From: an uncultured Flavobacteriaceae bacterium
Lineage (GTDB): Bacteria > Bacteroidota > Bacteroidia > Flavobacteriales > Flavobacteriaceae
Assembly (NCBI GenBank): GCA_937136455.1
Contig: CAKZOO010000113.1
Location: 186,001-250,000 of the forward strand
Direction of reading: 5' to 3'
Length of the DNA: 64,000 nt
Each line of letters starts with the position of its first letter. Position 1 is the first letter of the stretch. The notes beneath the pieces were generated by a model. The model made no database searches. It was not told the origin of the DNA and saw only the letters and a list, made by a program, of their open reading frames with translations. The position numbers and the translations under genes are program-made. Below, piece by piece: positions 33,448 through 41,646 of this stretch.

Positions 33448-33455
33448 CAAAACTA
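33448..33455 (-). promoter_or_regulatory. Promoter -7 element of the TonB receptor gene
   Basis: TAGTTTTG on the minus strand matches TAnnTTTG. It lies 30 bases upstream of the ATG and 7 bases downstream of the palindrome at 33463-33481. Confidence 0.55.
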
Positions 33456-33462
33456 CAGAAGA

Positions 33463-33481
33463 TCTAACATTGAATGTTAGA
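33463..33481. promoter_or_regulatory. Perfect 19-base palindrome, probable operator
   Basis: TCTAACATTGAATGTTAGA is a perfect inverted repeat around a central G. It covers about positions -20 to -38 relative to the inferred start, where a dimeric repressor or activator would contact the TonB receptor promoter. The regulator is not identified. Confidence 0.55.
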
Positions 33482-33587
33482 GAACTGTTAATTTTAGCAC
33501 TACAAATTTAGTAAAATTTAACATATTATAAGAAAATAGGACTTTTTTTGTAGAAAATAAGACATAAAAAGCTCAACAAAACCGTGT

Positions 33588-35225
33588 TTAGCTCAAATAA
33601 CGTTTCAGAAGATGGGTTGTTGATGGATCGTGATCTCCTTGAGTAGTCCCTTCCATGTCTTTTAAAATGGAATTGGCTAATTGCTTTCCGAGTTCCACAC
33701 CCCATTGATCATAACTGTAGATATTCCAAATCACTCCTTGAACGAAAATTTTGTGTTCATAAGCCGCAATAAGAGCTCCAAGTGATTTAGGAGTTAATTG
33801 GTCGATCAAAAAGGTGTTGGTCGGTTTGTTCCCTTCAAATACTTTAAATGGAATAATGTGAGCTACACTATCTAAATCAGTTCCTTTAGCTTCGAACTCA
33901 GCGATGACCTCCTCTTTGGTTTTACCCTTACAAAGCGCTTCTGTTTGAGCGAAGAAATTGGACATTAATTTATCGTGATGGTCTTGTTTTTGGTGTAAAG
34001 ATTTTTTGTAACCGATAAAATCTGTAGGAATCATTTTGGTTCCTTGGTGAATTAATTGGAAGAAGGCGTGTTGAGAATTTGTTCCTGGCTCTCCCCAGAT
34101 AATGGTTCCTGTTTGATAGTTTACCTTTGAACCTGTACGATCGATATACTTTCCATTACTTTCCATAATCCCTTGTTGCAAATAAGCAGCAAAACGACTT
34201 AAATATTGGGTGTAAGGAATGATAGCCTCTGATTCGGCACCGTGGAAATTGGCATACCAGATACTGATAAGTGCCATCATCACCGGAATATTATCTTGAA
34301 AATCTGCCGATTTAAAATGATCATCCATCGCTCTAGCTCCTTCTAAAAGACCTTCGAAATGATCGTAACCTACAGAAAGAGCAATCGATAATCCAACAGC
34401 ACTCCAAAGAGAGAATCGACCACCAACCCAATCCCACATTGGGAATACGTTTTCAAGGTCAATTCCAAAGTTCTCAATCGCCTCTAAATTGGTTGATACT
34501 GCAGCAAAGTGTTTTGCAACATCTGCTTCAGAGGCAGTTTCTAAAAACCAATTTTTGATAGTGGTTGCATTGCTAAGCGTTTCTTGAGTAGTAAATGTTT
34601 TTGACACCACTACAAAGAGAGTAGTTTCAGGGTTGAGTCCTTTGATCACTTCTGATACGTGATCGCCATCTACGTTGCTCACAAAGTGCATCTTGAGATG
34701 GTTTTGATAATAGGCTAGAGCTTCAACGACCATGGCTGGCCCCAAGTCCGAACCTCCAATTCCAATATTGACCACATCGGTAAAAGCCTTACCAGTGTAT
34801 CCTTTTTTGGACCCAGAAATCACAGCATCGGAAAATGCTTTAATTTTTGCTTTGACAGCAGCGACTTCGGTCATTACATTTTCACCGTCCACTTTGATGT
34901 CTGCAGAAGGATTCGCCCTAAGAGCTGTGTGTAATACCGCTCTGTTTTCTGTTTCGTTTATGATAGCTCCAGAAAAGTATTTATCGATAGCATCTTTTAA
35001 ATTTACTTCGTTTGCGAGCTCGAGTAAGAGCGCTCTAGTTTTATCTGAAATACAGTTTTTAGAGTAATCAAAAGCAAAATCGTCCCATTGGATAAAGAAG
35101 TCTTCAGCTCTGTTGTTTTCTGCTTTAAAAAGTTCTAAAATCTGATCTTCTTTAGCTGTTGTAAAATGAGAAGCAAGGTCATTCCAGGCCTTGGTTTGTG
35201 TAGGGTTTGTTTTTCCTAATGCCAT
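33588..35225 (-). CDS. pgi: Glucose-6-phosphate isomerase
   Basis: This 545-residue protein matches PGI throughout. [19 protein letters not shown] lies around 147-165, [14 protein letters not shown] around 206-219, [18 protein letters not shown] around 266-283, and [20 protein letters not shown] in the C-terminal half. The late signature [21 protein letters not shown] is complete. It interconverts glucose-6-phosphate and fructose-6-phosphate in the cytoplasm. It starts 3 bases after the stop of the M23 peptidase gene on the same strand. Confidence 0.98.
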   Translation of the reverse strand: MALGKTNPTQTKAWNDLASHFTTAKEDQILELFKAENNRAEDFFIQWDDFAFDYSKNCISDKTRALLLELANEVNLKDAIDKYFSGAIINETENRAVLHTALRANPSADIKVDGENVMTEVAAVKAKIKAFSDAVISGSKKGYTGKAFTDVVNIGIGGSDLGPAMVVEALAYYQNHLKMHFVSNVDGDHVSEVIKGLNPETTLFVVVSKTFTTQETLSNATTIKNWFLETASEADVAKHFAAVSTNLEAIENFGIDLENVFPMWDWVGGRFSLWSAVGLSIALSVGYDHFEGLLEGARAMDDHFKSADFQDNIPVMMALISIWYANFHGAESEAIIPYTQYLSRFAAYLQQGIMESNGKYIDRTGSKVNYQTGTIIWGEPGTNSQHAFFQLIHQGTKMIPTDFIGYKKSLHQKQDHHDKLMSNFFAQTEALCKGKTKEEVIAEFEAKGTDLDSVAHIIPFKVFEGNKPTNTFLIDQLTPKSLGALIAAYEHKIFVQGVIWNIYSYDQWGVELGKQLANSILKDMEGTTQGDHDPSTTHLLKRYLS

Positions 35226-35227
35226 AA

Positions 35228-36553
35228 TTATTCTGATTGTGCGTAGGATTCATTGAAAAATCCAATGCAATCCAATTGTGATTTAACCGGGTTAATGGTG
35301 TTGATGTATGTAAGTCTTTTTGGTTCTGGGAGTGGTTCTGCCTGGGGCAGCTTTTCTTTAAGTGGATCGACTTGTTTGCCGTTTTTCCAAAAGCGATAGC
35401 ACACATGAGGTCCAGAGGTGTTTCCTGTCATACCTACCCATCCAATCACATCGCCTTGTTTGACGTAATCGCCATTTTTAACCTTACGCTTATTCATGTG
35501 CAGGTATTGAGTTGAATAGGTGTTGTTGTGTCTAATTTTAACATAGTTTCCATTGGCTCTTGTGTAAGAGGCTGCAACTACCTTTCCATTTGCAGTAGCC
35601 ATAATTGGAGTTCCTACTTTTGCAGCATAATCGGTTCCTTTATGTGGTTTTACCTTGTTTCCGTAGTAGGAAATTCTCCTCTTGAGATTGTAACGAGAAG
35701 AAATACGACTAAAATTAACAGGCGCTCTCAAAAAGGCTCTTCTGAGATTTTCTCCCTGATCGTCAAAGTACTCAATAATGTTTTCGTTCTCAGGGGAAGG
35801 ATGTCTAAAAGCGTAAAATGCTTTTCCGTTGTGTTCAAAATAAGCCGCTTTAATAGGTCCCATTCCTACATAAGTGTTGTCATTGAGATAGTATTCATCG
35901 TAGATCACTTTAAACTTATCTCCTTTTGAAAGTCTCCAAAAGTCAATAGTCCAAGCGTAAATAGAGGCTAAATTTTGTGTGACATCATAATCGATTCCCT
36001 GGTCTAAGATGGCTTCCGACAGAGATGTAGTGATCACTCCTGAGGCTTCGCGTTCTACTGATTTGATTTCTTTTTCTTTTCGCTCTAAGCTCACCTTATC
36101 TCTCAGATCAACAATAGCGTAATTCACCTTGTCGATTTCATAGATAAAGAGTTCAGCTTTATTGATAGAGTCTTTTGATTTTAAGATGGTATAAGGCCTT
36201 CCAACTCGTATCTTTCTCAAGTCAAAAACAGCTCTATTTTTTTTAGAGGTCAAGGTGTGAATCTCAGGATAACCCACGCGGTGATTTAAAAGCAATTCTC
36301 CAAAGCTATCTCCCGATTTCACAGTATCTCTAACAACGTCGAATAGATTGAGATTAAAGCCGTAATACATACTGTCTTTGGCATTCTCTTTTTTGACAAC
36401 AGCTTCTTTTTCGAGCTCTGGGAGTTCTATAGCTTCTTCGTTGGAAGAGGAAGCAAATATAATAGAGCTAATAACTACAATTGAAAATGCTGCCAAGAGT
36501 AGTTTAAATTTCTTACTTTTTAGTAAATGAGCTAAGAGTTCCCTTGCTTCCAT
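35228..36553 (-). CDS. M23 family peptidoglycan endopeptidase, membrane-anchored
   Basis: This 441-residue protein has an N-terminal membrane helix (about 17-34, [18 protein letters not shown]). A LysM/OapA-like middle region follows, then a C-terminal LytM domain with [18 protein letters not shown] (about 303-320) and QYLHMNKR. The last motif reads GPHVCYRFW, so the usual second His of HxH is Cys; the same variant occurs in flavobacterial relatives as far as I recall. Members cleave peptide cross-links in the wall or activate amidases. The gene directly precedes pgi with a 2-base gap. Confidence 0.88.
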   Translation of the reverse strand: MEARELLAHLLKSKKFKLLLAAFSIVVISSIIFASSSNEEAIELPELEKEAVVKKENAKDSMYYGFNLNLFDVVRDTVKSGDSFGELLLNHRVGYPEIHTLTSKKNRAVFDLRKIRVGRPYTILKSKDSINKAELFIYEIDKVNYAIVDLRDKVSLERKEKEIKSVEREASGVITTSLSEAILDQGIDYDVTQNLASIYAWTIDFWRLSKGDKFKVIYDEYYLNDNTYVGMGPIKAAYFEHNGKAFYAFRHPSPENENIIEYFDDQGENLRRAFLRAPVNFSRISSRYNLKRRISYYGNKVKPHKGTDYAAKVGTPIMATANGKVVAASYTRANGNYVKIRHNNTYSTQYLHMNKRKVKNGDYVKQGDVIGWVGMTGNTSGPHVCYRFWKNGKQVDPLKEKLPQAEPLPEPKRLTYINTINPVKSQLDCIGFFNESYAQSE

Positions 36554-36597
36554 GCTGCAAAATTAATAAATCCCTTCAATTATAGAGATTAAAAAAA

Positions 36598-36630
36598 GAA
36601 AAAGCCCGAATTCATGACTCGAGCTTTTTC
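36598..36630 (-). terminator. Terminator after uvrC (also part of an RNA-like motif)
   Basis: The arms GAAAAAGC and GCTTTTTC, extended by CGA/TCG, form a hairpin followed on the minus strand by a run of T residues. It can end uvrC transcription. On the plus strand it begins the conserved motif described for 36598-36700. Confidence 0.7.
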
Positions 36631-36700
36631 ATTAACCAACCAAACTTTATAAATTATGAAAAACTTATTATAAGTACAGGGAACCACCCCTGCACTGACA
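36598..36700 (+). ncRNA. Candidate structured RNA element, copy A
   Basis: On the plus strand a hairpin (36598-36630) is followed by AACCAACCAAAC (36634-36645). A second hairpin, GTACAGGG / CCCTGCAC (36674-36695), comes next. The hairpin-plus-CCAAAC arrangement recurs at 55252-55301. No coding frame explains it. It may be a regulatory RNA or a leader; its identity was not established. Confidence 0.3.
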
Positions 36701-36789
36701 AATTTAAATAGAGTGTTGATCTTCAAGGGTATTTTTAACGATTTTTAACGCAAAGTTTAACAGATCTCAATAAAATTTTAAGAATTAGA

Positions 36790-38577
36790 TCAGTGAAGGG
36801 CATTAAAAATTAGGGTCGCCTTTGCTGGACCGACCTCTTGAATGAGATCTTCAACTGAAAGATCTCTTATTTTAGAAAGCGATTTGAATTTGGAAAGAAG
36901 TTGTTCAACCGTCTTAGGACCGATTCCTTCGATGGATTCTAGTTCTGAATTAAAAGCCGATTTGCTTCTCAGGTTTCTGTGAAAGCTAATACCAAATCGA
37001 TGGGCTTCATTTCTAAGGCGTTGAACGATTTTTAAACTCTCTGATTTTTTATCTAAATATAGTGGAATCGAATCTCCTGGAAAATAGATTTCTTCCAATC
37101 GTTTAGCGATTCCAATAATGGCTATTTTACCTCTTAGCCCCAGTTGTTCTAGCGCTTTAAGTGCTGAAGACAACTGCCCTTTACCACCGTCGATGACAAT
37201 GAGTTGGGGGAGTGGCTCCCCTTCTCTTAGGAGTCGTTTATAACGCCTGAGCACCACTTCCTCCATGGAAGCAAAATCGTCGGGCCCTTCAACAGTTTTA
37301 ATTTTAAAATGCCTGTAGTCCTTTTTAGAAGGTTTCCCATCTTTAAAAACCACACAGGCGGCAACAGGGTTGGTTCCTTGAATATTGGAGTTGTCAAAAC
37401 ACTCGATATGTCGAGGTTCTTCACTTAACCTGAGATCTTTCTTCATCTGAGCCATGATCCGATCGACGTGTTTATCTGGATTGACTAATTGAAGTTGGGT
37501 AAGCACGTCTTTTCGGTAAAAGAGGGCATTTCTATGAGAGAGCTCTATGAGTCTTTTTTTGTCACCTGTTTTAGGAATGGTGATTTTTAATCCTTTAGGC
37601 ACCAACACTTCAAAGGGCAGATAAATTTCTTTGGAGATGCTGGGGTATTTTTCTTTGATAGCCAAGATGGCATACTCTAAAAGTTGCTCTTGTGTTTCGT
37701 TTAGTTTCTTTTTGATCTCGAGGGTATGAGAGCGAATAATGGCTCCTTGAACTACTTCTAGATAATTGACATAGGCATGGGTTTGATCAGCGATGATACT
37801 AAAGACATCGACGTTGTCAATCTTTGGGTTCACAACAGTTCGTTTGGATTGGTATTTTGAAAGCAATTCCAATTTTTCCTTGTACAGTTGAGCCTCTTCA
37901 AATTCCATGCGCTCTGATTTTTCGAGCATCTTTTGCTTAAAAAGCTTTAAGGCTTTACTGAGTTTTCCCTTTAAAATCGATTGAACGGCTTTGATGTCTT
38001 CACCGTATTCAGCTTCTGTCTGCAGCCCTTCACAGGGAGCTTTACAGTTCCCCATATGAAATTCCAAGCATCGCTTGTAATTCTTTGCCTCTATTTTGGA
38101 AGCAGAGAGATCGAAGTTACAAGAGCGAAGCGGATAGAGTTCGTGAATTAACTCCAGAAGGGCTCTTATGGTTTTAGGATTGGTATAGGGACCGTAATAG
38201 GAACCATTCTTTGGAAGTAGTTTTCTAGTCGAGAACACTCTTGGATAGGGTTCTTTTGCAATACAAATCCACGGATAGGTTTTGTCATCCTTGAGCAGTA
38301 TATTATAGCGAGGCTTGTTTTTCTTTATGAGATTGTTTTCCAACAAAAGGGCATCAGTTTCTGTGGGAACCACAATGTGTTTGATGGATTGAATCTTGGA
38401 AACTAAAATCCTGGTTTTAGCATCGTCGTGTTTTTTAGCGAAGTAGGAACTCACTCGCTTTTTGAGGTTTTTGGCCTTACCAATATAGATAATAGTTCCT
38501 TTTGAGTCGTAAAATTGATAGACTCCAGGACTCGAAGGAAGCGAGGTTAATTGTATGTCAATTGAAGCACTTTCCAC
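36790..38577 (-). CDS. uvrC: Excinuclease ABC subunit C
   Basis: This 595-residue protein has the GIY-YIG nuclease domain at its start (GVYQFYDSKGTIIYIGKAKNLKKRVSSYF region, about 18-46). A Cys-containing segment (CLEFHMGNCKAPCEG) and the UvrB-binding coiled coil (about 200-235) follow. The C-terminal RNase H-like nuclease has HIECFDNSNIQGTNPVA and VIDGGKGQLSSA, and a final helix-hairpin-helix region has SIEGIGPKTVEQLLSKF. It makes both incisions in nucleotide excision repair. The start appears to be GTG at 38575-38577. It is divergent from the folate cyclo-ligase gene. Confidence 0.97.
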   Translation of the reverse strand: MESASIDIQLTSLPSSPGVYQFYDSKGTIIYIGKAKNLKKRVSSYFAKKHDDAKTRILVSKIQSIKHIVVPTETDALLLENNLIKKNKPRYNILLKDDKTYPWICIAKEPYPRVFSTRKLLPKNGSYYGPYTNPKTIRALLELIHELYPLRSCNFDLSASKIEAKNYKRCLEFHMGNCKAPCEGLQTEAEYGEDIKAVQSILKGKLSKALKLFKQKMLEKSERMEFEEAQLYKEKLELLSKYQSKRTVVNPKIDNVDVFSIIADQTHAYVNYLEVVQGAIIRSHTLEIKKKLNETQEQLLEYAILAIKEKYPSISKEIYLPFEVLVPKGLKITIPKTGDKKRLIELSHRNALFYRKDVLTQLQLVNPDKHVDRIMAQMKKDLRLSEEPRHIECFDNSNIQGTNPVAACVVFKDGKPSKKDYRHFKIKTVEGPDDFASMEEVVLRRYKRLLREGEPLPQLIVIDGGKGQLSSALKALEQLGLRGKIAIIGIAKRLEEIYFPGDSIPLYLDKKSESLKIVQRLRNEAHRFGISFHRNLRSKSAFNSELESIEGIGPKTVEQLLSKFKSLSKIRDLSVEDLIQEVGPAKATLIFNALH

Positions 38578-38602
38578 TAGTGACGAAGGTAGTAATTAAT
38601 TG

Positions 38603-38610
38603 TATCTTTG
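38603..38610 (+). promoter_or_regulatory. Promoter -7 element for the folate cyclo-ligase gene
   Basis: TATCTTTG matches TAnnTTTG and lies 21 bases upstream of the GTG start at 38632. It overlaps a spurious TTG start, supporting the later start. Confidence 0.5.
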
Positions 38611-38631
38611 TTTTGTAATAAATCACAAAAG

Positions 38632-39189
38632 GTGGATAAAAAATCACTGAGAAAACACTACGGTAACTTAAGAGCAGCTCTAACTGAACAAGAGATGGAC
38701 TCGATGAGTTTAGCAATAGCGAATCGCCTCATTGAACTTCCAATATGGAATGCCCAGTACTTCCATTTGTTTTTACCTATTGAGCAAAAACACGAAATTA
38801 ACACCGAATACATTCTCTCAATTATTCAAGGAAAAGATAAAGAAGTGTTGGTTCCTAAAGTGATTGGAGAGGAACTCAAACACTATTTATTACTAGACTC
38901 TACTTCTCTTGTCATCAATAAATGGGGAATTCCTGAACCAGTTGATGGTATCGAAATCGATCCAAAGAAAATAGATGTTGTATTTGTTCCCTTATTGGCT
39001 TTTGACAAGCAGGGACATCGTATTGGATATGGAAAGGGAATGTACGACGGATTCTTAGCCCAGTGTAGAGATGATGTCTTAAAAATTGGTCTTAGTTTTT
39101 TTGAAGCTGAAGAAAAATTTGCAGAAGTCTTTTCCAGCGATATTCCACTAAACTACTGTATTACCCCCGATAGGATTTTCAAATTTTAA
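38632..39189 (+). CDS. 5-formyltetrahydrofolate cyclo-ligase
   Basis: The GTG at 38632 gives 185 residues beginning with DKKSLRKHYGNLRAALT. An upstream TTG at 38608 lies inside the promoter box and is rejected. The family motif is visible near the C terminus as PLLAFDKQGHRIGYGKGMYD, covering the nucleotide and substrate loop. It converts 5-formyl-THF to 5,10-methenyl-THF using ATP in the cytoplasm. It is divergent from uvrC with about 55 bases between start codons. Confidence 0.93.
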   Translation: MDKKSLRKHYGNLRAALTEQEMDSMSLAIANRLIELPIWNAQYFHLFLPIEQKHEINTEYILSIIQGKDKEVLVPKVIGEELKHYLLLDSTSLVINKWGIPEPVDGIEIDPKKIDVVFVPLLAFDKQGHRIGYGKGMYDGFLAQCRDDVLKIGLSFFEAEEKFAEVFSSDIPLNYCITPDRIFKF

Positions 39190-39229
39190 TAGACCTTGAC
39201 GCTAAGGAAAAACAGTTTTTGAAGTTAAA

Positions 39230-39289
39230 TGTCAAAAATATTTTACATTAAGTAACTAATTTTTATATATTTGTAAAAAATATTTGACA
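39230..39289. promoter_or_regulatory. Double operator around the promoter of the membrane-protein/XRE pair
   Basis: Two 18-base near-palindromes, TGTCAAAAATATTTTACA (39230-39247) and TGTAAAAAATATTTGACA (39272-39289), are inverted copies matching at 16 of 18 positions. They begin 42 bases apart, four helical turns. A TATATTTG -7 box (39266-39273) abuts the second site, which ends 2 bases before the ATG at 39292. Autorepression by the XRE protein encoded downstream is the simplest reading. Confidence 0.65.
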
Positions 39290-39291
39290 TT

Positions 39292-39777
39292 ATGAAAACA
39301 ATACTATTTCCACATTCCTATAAAAAATGGTCCAGTATTATTTTTTATACCACCTTGATTTTTGGATCCTATATTTGGTTTTCGGAAACTACTTATGACT
39401 TCTTTAATATTAAAGTGTTCTCTGTATTAGGAGATGATACGATAATACGAACAAATAGTACTGAGAACATCATTGGTAACCACGCTCTTCAGTGGATTGA
39501 TAATAACGTATTAGACGAGCTATTAACCTTGATCATTGTGATCAGTGGACTCATAGCTTCCTTTAGTCGTGAGCCAGTTGAAGACGAACTCATCGCTAAA
39601 CATCGAATGGATAGCTTGACCACATCGCTTTACATCAATTATGGAATATTGTTGCTAGCAACGCTTTTTGTTTATGAATTAACTTATTTTCACGTGATGG
39701 TTGTTCAGTTGTTTTTAATCATATTGGTGTTCAATTTGATTTTCAAATACAAGCTTTACCAACACTACAAAGACTAA
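39292..39777 (+). CDS. Four-helix membrane protein paired with XRE regulator
   Basis: This 161-residue protein has about four hydrophobic segments (around 14-30, 76-92, 112-128 and 131-150). A hydrophilic extracytoplasmic loop and an acidic SREPVEDELIAKHRMD stretch lie between the second and third. No named family is certain, though membrane proteins of this size commonly sit directly before a YozG-type XRE regulator. The stop is 3 bases before that regulator. Function is unknown. Confidence 0.7.
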   Translation: MKTILFPHSYKKWSSIIFYTTLIFGSYIWFSETTYDFFNIKVFSVLGDDTIIRTNSTENIIGNHALQWIDNNVLDELLTLIIVISGLIASFSREPVEDELIAKHRMDSLTTSLYINYGILLLATLFVYELTYFHVMVVQLFLIILVFNLIFKYKLYQHYKD

Positions 39778-39780
39778 GAG

Positions 39781-39972
39781 ATGAAGAATAATATCAAGAT
39801 GTATCGGGCAAAGTTTGATGTCACTCAAGAGGATCTATCTAAGAAGTTAGGAGTGTCACGGCAAACCATCAATTCAATAGAGAACAACAAGTACTTTCCA
39901 TCACTCGAATTAGGGCTTCAAATGGCACAGATATTTGAGTGTAAGGTAGATGATTTATTCAGTCTTGACTAG
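39781..39972 (+). CDS. Small XRE family transcriptional regulator
   Basis: This 63-residue protein is a bare helix-turn-helix domain of the YozG/XRE type: IKMYRAKFDVTQEDLSKKLG, SRQTINSIENNKYFPS, LQMAQIFECKVDDLF. It is probably a homodimeric repressor acting on the paired operators upstream of the membrane-protein gene. It is cotranscribed with that gene. It overlaps the convergent lspA stop by 4 bases. Confidence 0.92.
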   Translation: MKNNIKMYRAKFDVTQEDLSKKLGVSRQTINSIENNKYFPSLELGLQMAQIFECKVDDLFSLD

Positions 39973-40586
39973 ACAGATTTAGGAAAGACTTTCTTGCTAA
40001 AGACCAGGAGAATTCCAACCCCTGTACTGATTGCAGTATCTGCTATATTAAAGACCGGTTGAAAAAACTGAAATTCTTTTCCTCCAATAAAGGGAACCCA
40101 GTGAGGCCAATGAGTGTTGATGAGCGGGAAGTACAACATGTCGACTACCTTTCCATGAAACAATTTACTGTAAGGAACTTCAGCCATCCATGAGGCAATT
40201 TGACCGTTGGAATGATTGAAAATAAGCCCGTAAAACACAGAATCGATGATGTTGCCAAGTGCTCCAGCAAAGATGAGAATCTGTGCAATAATCAATAGTT
40301 TTGGACCCTTGTTTTTCACGGTTTGAACAACCCAATACCCAATAGCTGTAATGGCGACCAATCGGAAGAGGGTTAAAAATAATTTGGCTGAAGATTCTGC
40401 AATGGGAAGAATATCACTTAGTTTGGTTCCCCAGGCAGCTCCCTCATTTTCGATAAATAAAATTTTAAACCAAGAAAAGACCTCTATTGACTCTCCTAAA
40501 TAAAAATGAGTTTTTACATAGATTTTAGACCACTGATCAACAATCAATAGCAATAGTACAAATAGGGATACTTTTTTTAGATTCAT
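39969..40586 (-). CDS. lspA: Lipoprotein signal peptidase
   Basis: The ATG at 40586 gives 205 residues with four membrane helices; the in-frame TTG at 40604 is rejected. The catalytic Asp motifs are clear: GALGNIIDSVFYG (about 90-102) and FNIADTAISTGVGIL (about 176-190). FIENEGAAWG matches the conserved early motif. It cleaves signal peptides from prolipoproteins in the inner membrane, fitting the several lipoproteins in this window. It is the last gene of the ileS-dksA-like-X-lspA group. The loop between the third and fourth helices is long, as in other Bacteroidota LspA proteins. Confidence 0.96.
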   Translation of the reverse strand: MNLKKVSLFVLLLLIVDQWSKIYVKTHFYLGESIEVFSWFKILFIENEGAAWGTKLSDILPIAESSAKLFLTLFRLVAITAIGYWVVQTVKNKGPKLLIIAQILIFAGALGNIIDSVFYGLIFNHSNGQIASWMAEVPYSKLFHGKVVDMLYFPLINTHWPHWVPFIGGKEFQFFQPVFNIADTAISTGVGILLVFSKKVFPKSV

Positions 40587-40612
40587 AGGTTTTCGTTCGC
40601 TCAAAAATACAA

Positions 40613-41254
40613 TTATTTATTTGCTTTTATCAGTTGAATGTTTCCAATTTGACTCTTTAGGTGTAACTGTGTTTTGCCAAGAGGAATCGAATCAGATTCA
40701 ACTGTTCCATAAGTACTATGAGCACTGATGGTCGCCTTGTCGACAAATGCTTTAATCGAACCTTTTATGGTTTGAACAGCTACCTTTGTTTCTACTTGGT
40801 AGAGGGTGCAACTTCCATCGTTGAGTTCGATTCTCAAATCGTTGTAATCTCCATGGATTTCAGCATTGGTTGAATTGCCGACAAGCTTTACTTTAAACTG
40901 TTTTGGAATTTCAATAACGAGTGAGACAGACAATACTTTATGAGCACTAAGCTTGTCATTGGGCATTACAAAGCCCGCATTAAAACTGGGTTCTATAGTT
41001 AGTAGATGCTCATCGGTAAATACGTTGACCAATTGATTGGGACTGTATTCTCCCTCAATTTCAGCTTTGATGGTAAGACTATTACTGTCGGTTGTCTGAA
41101 GTACTACTTCAAAGCTGTCCTTAGCATCGATAAAGATCTGATCAACCCCTTCTTCAATAAATGATTTGTGAATGGTTTTTTGTCCAAAGGAACAACTAAA
41201 AGCAAGACCTATTAGACAAAAAATGCCTTGTTTGATTAAAGTTGAACAAGGCAT
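40613..41254 (-). CDS. Exported protein with DUF4097/DUF2807-like beta-helix pattern
   Basis: This 213-residue protein has a signal peptide (about 1-24, ending CSFGQ). The mature part is a series of short strands resembling the right-handed beta-helix of DUF4097/DUF2807 proteins (FKVKLVGNSTNAEIHGDYNDLRIE; VQTIKGSIKAFVDKATISA; HLKSQIGNIQLIK). The family assignment is tentative. It lies between the dksA-like gene and lspA. Its ATG is within the 5' arm of a strong hairpin at 41222-41255, which may control its translation or transcription. Confidence 0.6.
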   Translation of the reverse strand: MPCSTLIKQGIFCLIGLAFSCSFGQKTIHKSFIEEGVDQIFIDAKDSFEVVLQTTDSNSLTIKAEIEGEYSPNQLVNVFTDEHLLTIEPSFNAGFVMPNDKLSAHKVLSVSLVIEIPKQFKVKLVGNSTNAEIHGDYNDLRIELNDGSCTLYQVETKVAVQTIKGSIKAFVDKATISAHSTYGTVESDSIPLGKTQLHLKSQIGNIQLIKANK

Positions 41255-41255
41255 T
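41222..41255 (-). terminator. Terminator-shaped hairpin containing a start codon
   Basis: The perfect 11-base arms AATGCCTTGTT and AACAAGGCATT surround a 12-base loop. On the minus strand a run of T residues follows the second arm (41217-41222). This is the form of an intrinsic terminator for the dksA-like gene, yet the ATG of the next gene (41252-41254) lies in its first arm. Confidence 0.7.
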
Positions 41256-41260
41256 CTAGT

Positions 41261-41644
41261 TTATTTTTGCATATTCTTAGCTTCGATGCTCAGCGTTGCA
41301 TGAGGAACTAATTTTAAACGTTCCTTAGAGATTAACTTTCCAGTAACTCTACAAACCCCATAGGTCTTGTTTTCTATTCGAAGTAAAGCGTTTTTAAGGT
41401 CTCTAATAAATTTTTCTTGGCGAATTGCGAGTTGTGTATTCGCTTCCTTACTCATGGTTTCAGAGCCTTCTTCAAATGCTTTAAAGGTTGGAGAAGTATC
41501 ATCAGTACCGTTGTTATGATCATTCATATAGGCACTTCTTAACAACTCTAAGTGTTCTTTAGCTACCTTGATTTTATCTTCAATGATTACTCTAAATTCC
41601 TCCAAGTCTTTGTCGGAATATCTGTGATTCGATTCTGCTGACAT
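41261..41644 (-). CDS. DksA/TraR family protein with a reduced zinc site
   Basis: This 127-residue protein has the coiled-coil and C-terminal layout of DksA/TraR proteins. A long helical region (about 10-90, including TDDTSPTFKAFEEGSETMSKE near the coiled-coil tip) is followed by YGVCRVTGKLISKERLKLVPHAT. Only one Cys (98) remains of the four-Cys zinc finger. DksA proteins bind RNA polymerase through the secondary channel and modulate rRNA promoters with ppGpp. It starts 2 bases after the ileS stop, so it is cotranscribed with it. Confidence 0.85.
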   Translation of the reverse strand: MSAESNHRYSDKDLEEFRVIIEDKIKVAKEHLELLRSAYMNDHNNGTDDTSPTFKAFEEGSETMSKEANTQLAIRQEKFIRDLKNALLRIENKTYGVCRVTGKLISKERLKLVPHATLSIEAKNMQK

Positions 41645-41646
41645 AA

